Positions 6,891 through 9,431 of a DNA stretch of 9,431 bases are shown here, in pieces (the stretch's first letter is position 1; every line of letters starts with the position of its first letter). The position numbers and the translations under genes are program-made. Under the pieces are notes generated by a model, which saw only the letters and a program-made list of their open reading frames with translations, was not told the DNA's origin and did no database searches. The stretch is from the NCBI GenBank assembly GCA_937893835.1, contig CALCSS010000193.1:1-9431 (forward strand), written 5' to 3'. This stretch comes from an uncultured Fidelibacterota bacterium (lineage in GTDB: Bacteria > Fidelibacterota > Marinisomatia > Marinisomatales > UBA1611).

Positions 6891-7646
6891 TTGATCGCTA
6901 AAATCAAGCACGACGATCAAATATATGATCTTGATATGGATGCGGGTGTGGACCTATCCATAAATAATGACTTTTCTGGAAATACACCAATATTCTATGG
7001 TGCTGACCAGCCTAGGATAGAGCCTGAATGTGCTGGTGATTTTATTGGTGATGTTAGACAGGGTGGAAGTTGCAATGTTCCTATTGTATCCTTTAACATA
7101 CATTGTACAGGTACTCATACTGAGTGCATTGCTCACATAATTGATTCTGAAGAGAGGATATCAGATGTGTGTCCCAAAGGTCTCATTCCCGCTTGCATCA
7201 TAACGGTAGAGCCAGAGAAAGCAAGTTCTATTGACGAATCATACCATTGTGACATCTTAGATGATCTTGTGATCAGCAAACATGCAATTAGAAAAAAGTT
7301 ATCAAGTACCTATGATGCCTTGATCATACGAACACTGCCGAATGATCGATCAAAACTGTCTAGGAACTATGATGAACGACCCGCACCATTTTTCACCAAT
7401 GATGCAGTGGATCACATCAATGAATTGGGTGTAAAGCATTTATTGGTTGATGTACCTTCCATTGATAAGGCAAATGACGGTGGCAGACTAGGCAATCATA
7501 GAACATTTTTTAAGCATGGAGATACCATATCTGAATTATTATACATCCCTGATGATATTTTGGATGGATTTGGTTTCTTACAGATCCAGATCCCAAATTG
7601 GAGTCTGGATTCAGCGCCAAGCAGACCCATCTTCTTTCCTGTTTAA
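6891..7646 (+). CDS. Cyclase-family metal-dependent hydrolase (kynurenine-formamidase-like)
   Basis: A 251-residue member of the cyclase family (Pfam PF04199), which includes bacterial kynurenine formamidase and other zinc or manganese amidohydrolases. The signature H-C-T-G-T-H-T-E (71-78) followed by His82 matches the family's H-x-G-T-H-x-D-x-x-x-H metal site, with Glu78 in place of the usual Asp. Later conserved pieces are L-L-V-D-V-P-S-I-D-K (184-193) and L-G-N-H (200-203, His203), followed by a long ordinary C-terminus ending IPNWSLDSAPSRPIFFPV. The substrate is not determined; tryptophan catabolism is only one possibility, and no other kynurenine-pathway gene is present. The TTG at 6891 lies 1 base after the SelW-like stop and gives a normal N-terminus (strand IKHDDQIYDLDM). 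The Shine-Dalgarno is weak, so coupled translation is likely. Its tight linkage to two selenoprotein genes is unexplained. It contains no in-frame TGA itself. Confidence 0.8.
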   Translation: MIAKIKHDDQIYDLDMDAGVDLSINNDFSGNTPIFYGADQPRIEPECAGDFIGDVRQGGSCNVPIVSFNIHCTGTHTECIAHIIDSEERISDVCPKGLIPACIITVEPEKASSIDESYHCDILDDLVISKHAIRKKLSSTYDALIIRTLPNDRSKLSRNYDERPAPFFTNDAVDHINELGVKHLLVDVPSIDKANDGGRLGNHRTFFKHGDTISELLYIPDDILDGFGFLQIQIPNWSLDSAPSRPIFFPV

Positions 7647-7719
7647 TATTCGTTTTTCAGATCAGTGGGTTAAGCATTAGTTTTACTATATGAATAATAT
7701 TATTTAAGGATATTTTACT

Positions 7720-9009
7720 ATGAGCGATAATGTAAAAAGTGTGATCACTTGTGACCTTGATGGTAAGGTGGAAACATTTAGTGAAGGAGCTACCACTCTT
7801 TTTGGATATAGCCAAGAAGAGGTTGTTGGCAAGATGCGAGTCAGTGATTTCAGTGATGGACAAGTTGTCCTGGGTCATGTCGTTGGTTGGTTGGATGAAT
7901 CGGTCAAAAAAGGCAAATGGGAAGGTGATACCACCTTCATTCGAAAAGATGGTAGCGAGTTCCCAGCCCGTATAAAGATCACACCAACCAAGGACAAGGA
8001 AGGCAATCATATTGGATATTGTGGAGTGACGAATCCTCTAGATGATAAGACATCTGATGAGGTAAGACCCAAGATCGATCTTATGACCAAGATATTTACT
8101 TGGGTCGTGATCATGAGACTACCATTTCTATCTGCGACCATGGTACCGATCTTTGTAGGTGCTGCTGTTGCAAACCTCGCAGGTTTCACTGTGGATTGGG
8201 GCTGGCTTGGTCTGACCCTGTTGGGTGGTTCATTGCTTCATATTGGCACAAATACATCTAATGATTATTATGACCATATAAGTGGGACCGATGAGTTGAA
8301 CTATAATTACAGTAACGTGGGTTTGAATGGTGGCAGTCGTAGTATCCAAATGGGACTGATATCACCCAAGGGAATGCTCAAAGTTGCCATAGTCACATTT
8401 GCGCTCAGTGCTGTTGTTGGTATTCCACTCATATTGAAGGCTGGAATGCCAGTCCTTTGGCTAGGATTGATCGGATTCTTGTCAGGTCTATTCTATACCG
8501 CACCTCCTTTTCGTTTCTCATCAAGAAAGGGGTTGGGTGAATTGATCATAGGTCTCAATTTTGGTCCTCTCATGGTTGCAGGTAGCACATTGATACAGAC
8601 AGGTCAACTTCTTCCAGAAGCGTTTTTGGCAGGGATTCCGATCGGATTACTTGTTGCCGCAATTGTATATATCAATGAATTTCCAGATCATGATAGTGAT
8701 AAGCAGACAGGAAAGGACACACTGATCGTTGTGTTGGGACCCGAGAAAGCTAGAACTGGATATGTATTCTTGGTTGTTGGAGCATTTCTGAGCATTGTCG
8801 TGCTGGCATTGAATGGAACCTTTCCCCAGCTGACCTTGATATCATTATTGGCAGCATATTTTGGTGTAACATCAATACAGACCCTGTATAAGTACTATAA
8901 TGATCGTCTTCTTCAGCCTGCGAATTGGGGGACCATTATAATGCACAATGCCACAGGCATACTTTTTTGTCTTGGGATATGGCTAGGTACATCTGTAGGT
9001 CCTCTATAA
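7720..9009 (+). CDS. PAS domain fused to UbiA-family prenyltransferase (MenA-like)
   Basis: 429 residues in two parts. Residues 1-105 are a PAS sensor domain: V-I-T-C-D-L-D-G-K-V (8-17), G-A-T-T-L-F-G-Y-S (23-31), then F-I-R-K-D-G-S-E-F-P-A-R (73-84) and G-Y-C-G-V-T (99-104). After a short charged linker, residues 118-429 are an integral membrane UbiA prenyltransferase with about eight to nine hydrophobic segments. Its two Mg-diphosphate motifs are N-D-Y-Y-D (181-185) and D-H-D-S-D (323-327), and G-L-N-G-G-S-R (201-207) resembles MenA. It probably transfers a polyprenyl chain to an aromatic acceptor such as 1,4-dihydroxy-2-naphthoate for menaquinone, but the acceptor cannot be read from sequence. 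ATG 7720 has a strong AAGGA (7706-7710) 9 bases upstream and begins right at the PAS domain, so the fusion is not a wrong start. The frame is continuous, and a terminator follows 27 bases after the stop. Confidence 0.88.
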   Translation: MSDNVKSVITCDLDGKVETFSEGATTLFGYSQEEVVGKMRVSDFSDGQVVLGHVVGWLDESVKKGKWEGDTTFIRKDGSEFPARIKITPTKDKEGNHIGYCGVTNPLDDKTSDEVRPKIDLMTKIFTWVVIMRLPFLSATMVPIFVGAAVANLAGFTVDWGWLGLTLLGGSLLHIGTNTSNDYYDHISGTDELNYNYSNVGLNGGSRSIQMGLISPKGMLKVAIVTFALSAVVGIPLILKAGMPVLWLGLIGFLSGLFYTAPPFRFSSRKGLGELIIGLNFGPLMVAGSTLIQTGQLLPEAFLAGIPIGLLVAAIVYINEFPDHDSDKQTGKDTLIVVLGPEKARTGYVFLVVGAFLSIVVLALNGTFPQLTLISLLAAYFGVTSIQTLYKYYNDRLLQPANWGTIIMHNATGILFCLGIWLGTSVGPL

Positions 9010-9036
9010 AGTTTCAAATTATTAGAGCATAATGAT

Positions 9037-9063
9037 AAAAAGCCCCTTATGAAGGGGCTTTTT
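9037..9063 (+). terminator. Intrinsic terminator after the PAS-UbiA gene
   Basis: A perfect 12-bp inverted repeat, AAAAAGCCCCTT (9037-9048) and AAGGGGCTTTTT (9052-9063), with a 3-base loop and a T-rich tail. It separates the prenyltransferase transcript from the LexA unit. Because the A-run mirrors the T-run it could also work on the other strand, but no minus-strand gene ends there. Confidence 0.95.
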
Positions 9064-9065
9064 AT

Positions 9066-9094
9066 TTGTATTGAATGAAAATATGATGTAATAT
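9066..9094 (+). promoter_or_regulatory. Candidate promoter of the small ORF-lexA unit
   Basis: TTGTAT (9066-9071) and TAATAT (9089-9094) are separated by 17 bases, right behind the terminator. Transcription would begin near 9101, inside the direct repeat at 9095-9114. A TTGAAT/TATACT pair in the same stretch has only a 15-base spacer and is less likely. Confidence 0.5.
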
Positions 9095-9114
9095 ACTTAC
9101 GAGCAACTTACGAG
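9095..9114 (+). promoter_or_regulatory. Direct repeat operator, possible LexA/SOS box
   Basis: ACTTACGAG occurs at 9095-9103 and again at 9106-9114, an 11-base period close to one helical turn, starting directly after the predicted -10 box. A repressor bound here would block transcription. The gene downstream is LexA-like, and LexA commonly represses its own gene. Alphaproteobacterial LexA also uses a direct repeat with 11-base period (GTTC-N7-GTTC), although the bases here differ. Assignment to LexA is inference. Confidence 0.55.
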
Positions 9115-9137
9115 TATTAAATCAATAGGATCATTCA

Positions 9138-9284
9138 ATGAAGAACATATTTAAAAAACAAGAAAGGTCTTCCATATCTGTGATTCGTGCCGTCAATAGG
9201 ATCAATGGTCATCTAAACAAGGAGACATCTCGCTCTATTGTTTGGGATGGAAGGTCGATAACGCATTCATCGATTACCTCATGA
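9138..9284 (+). CDS. 48-residue ORF of unknown function overlapping the lexA start
   Basis: ATG at 9138 has AGGA at 9127-9130 with a 7-base spacer, the second best Shine-Dalgarno in the window. The frame encodes 48 residues, basic and hydrophilic (MKNIFKKQERSSISVIRAVN, later HLNKETSRSIVWDGRS), without a signal peptide, membrane segment or family I recognise. Its TGA (9282-9284) overlaps the ATG of the LexA-like gene (9281-9283) as ATGA, an arrangement typical of translational coupling. The LexA-like gene has no good Shine-Dalgarno of its own. It could therefore be a real small protein co-produced with the repressor, or a leader ORF that controls lexA translation. A frameshift joining it to the LexA frame was considered but is not needed, since LexA proteins normally begin where the ATG at 9281 lies. 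Confidence 0.5.
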   Translation: MKNIFKKQERSSISVIRAVNRINGHLNKETSRSIVWDGRSITHSSITS

Positions 9285-9431
9285 ACAAACCTCTGTCTCC
9301 AAAATTGAAGAAGTTTTTGAATCTCATTCAGAGATTCACATTGCTTCATGGGCAACCTCCATCTTATGAAGAGATAATGGTCAGCCTAGGATTTGATTCA
9401 TTGGGGACAGTGAACTGGTATGTAAAGACCT
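9281..9431 (+). CDS. lexA: LexA-type SOS repressor, N-terminal part (runs off the window)
   Basis: Fifty codons are visible, without a stop. They match the LexA winged-helix DNA-binding domain: L-S-P-K-L-K-K-F-L-N-L-I (5-16), H-G-Q-P-P-S-Y-E-E-I (23-32, the family's G-x-P-P-T-x-x-E-I) and L-G-F-D-S-L-G-T-V (36-44) leading into the recognition helix. LexA binds operators of DNA-damage genes and self-cleaves when RecA filaments form; the Ser/Lys protease domain would lie beyond the window. The ATG start gives the usual spacing of about four residues before the first helix. It overlaps the preceding 48-codon ORF by ATGA. The direct repeat at 9095-9114 in the promoter is a good candidate for its own binding site. 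With only the DNA-binding domain visible, a truncated LexA-like regulator cannot be excluded. Confidence 0.8.
   Translation, partial: MNKPLSPKLKKFLNLIQRFTLLHGQPPSYEEIMVSLGFDSLGTVNWYVKT

Noticed and set aside
7647..7719. A promoter or terminator in the gap between the cyclase and PAS-UbiA genes
   Set aside because: The gap is AT-rich and holds the Shine-Dalgarno AAGGA, but no convincing hairpin or -35/-10 pair with proper spacing was found by eye.
9138..9431. A frameshift joining the 48-codon ORF and the LexA frame into one protein
   Set aside because: LexA normally starts a few residues before the L-S-P-K helix, as ATG 9281 provides, and the ATGA overlap is a normal arrangement. An upstream TTG start at 9242 remains possible but has no well-spaced ribosome site.

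Overview
The window looks like a chromosomal piece of a Gram-negative marine bacterium of the Fibrobacteres-Chlorobi-Bacteroidetes side of the tree, most likely Marinimicrobia (SAR406) or a close relative. The reasons are a secreted GH18 enzyme ending in a type-IX-secretion-like C-terminal sorting domain (an 'AYPNPFN' module), a KDO-pathway isomerase (so a lipopolysaccharide outer membrane), low GC with frequent TTG starts, and a NagB/PIG-L fusion of the type I associate with these groups. The taxonomic call is inference from gene content, not from a marker gene.

Layout. On the minus strand at the left edge are a class I glutamine amidotransferase and, directly downstream of it, the N-terminus of a small exported protein that runs off the window. 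Divergent from these is a plus-strand pair for chitin use: a secreted chitinase and, one base after its stop, a NagB-type deaminase fused to a PIG-L-type deacetylase domain. Two minus-strand genes follow, in transcription order kdsD (arabinose-5-phosphate isomerase) and a cytochrome c5-like lipoprotein. The cytochrome gene converges on the deaminase with a 6-base gap.

The centre of interest is 6151-6889. Two consecutive genes are each interrupted by one in-frame TGA that falls exactly where their families have the redox cysteine. The first is a Bcp/PrxQ-type peroxiredoxin with TGA at the peroxidatic position (TPG-U-IKQAC). The second is a SelW-like Rdx protein with a C-S-M-U motif. Each TGA is followed by a hairpin whose small apical loop begins with GU, 17 and 22 nt after the TGA, as expected of bacterial SECIS elements. 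I read both as selenoproteins: a compact two-gene redox operon, followed with almost no gap by a metal-dependent cyclase/kynurenine-formamidase-like gene.

The right end holds a UbiA-family prenyltransferase (MenA-like) with an N-terminal PAS domain, an unusual fusion, closed by a strong intrinsic terminator. Behind the terminator is a promoter whose start region is covered by an 11-bp-period direct repeat (ACTTACGAG twice). It drives a 48-codon ORF overlapping by ATGA a LexA-type repressor gene that runs off the window. The repeat is a good candidate for the LexA operator of this lineage.

All intergenic gaps are shorter than about 160 bases. No tRNA, rRNA, CRISPR array, insertion sequence or phage feature was seen.
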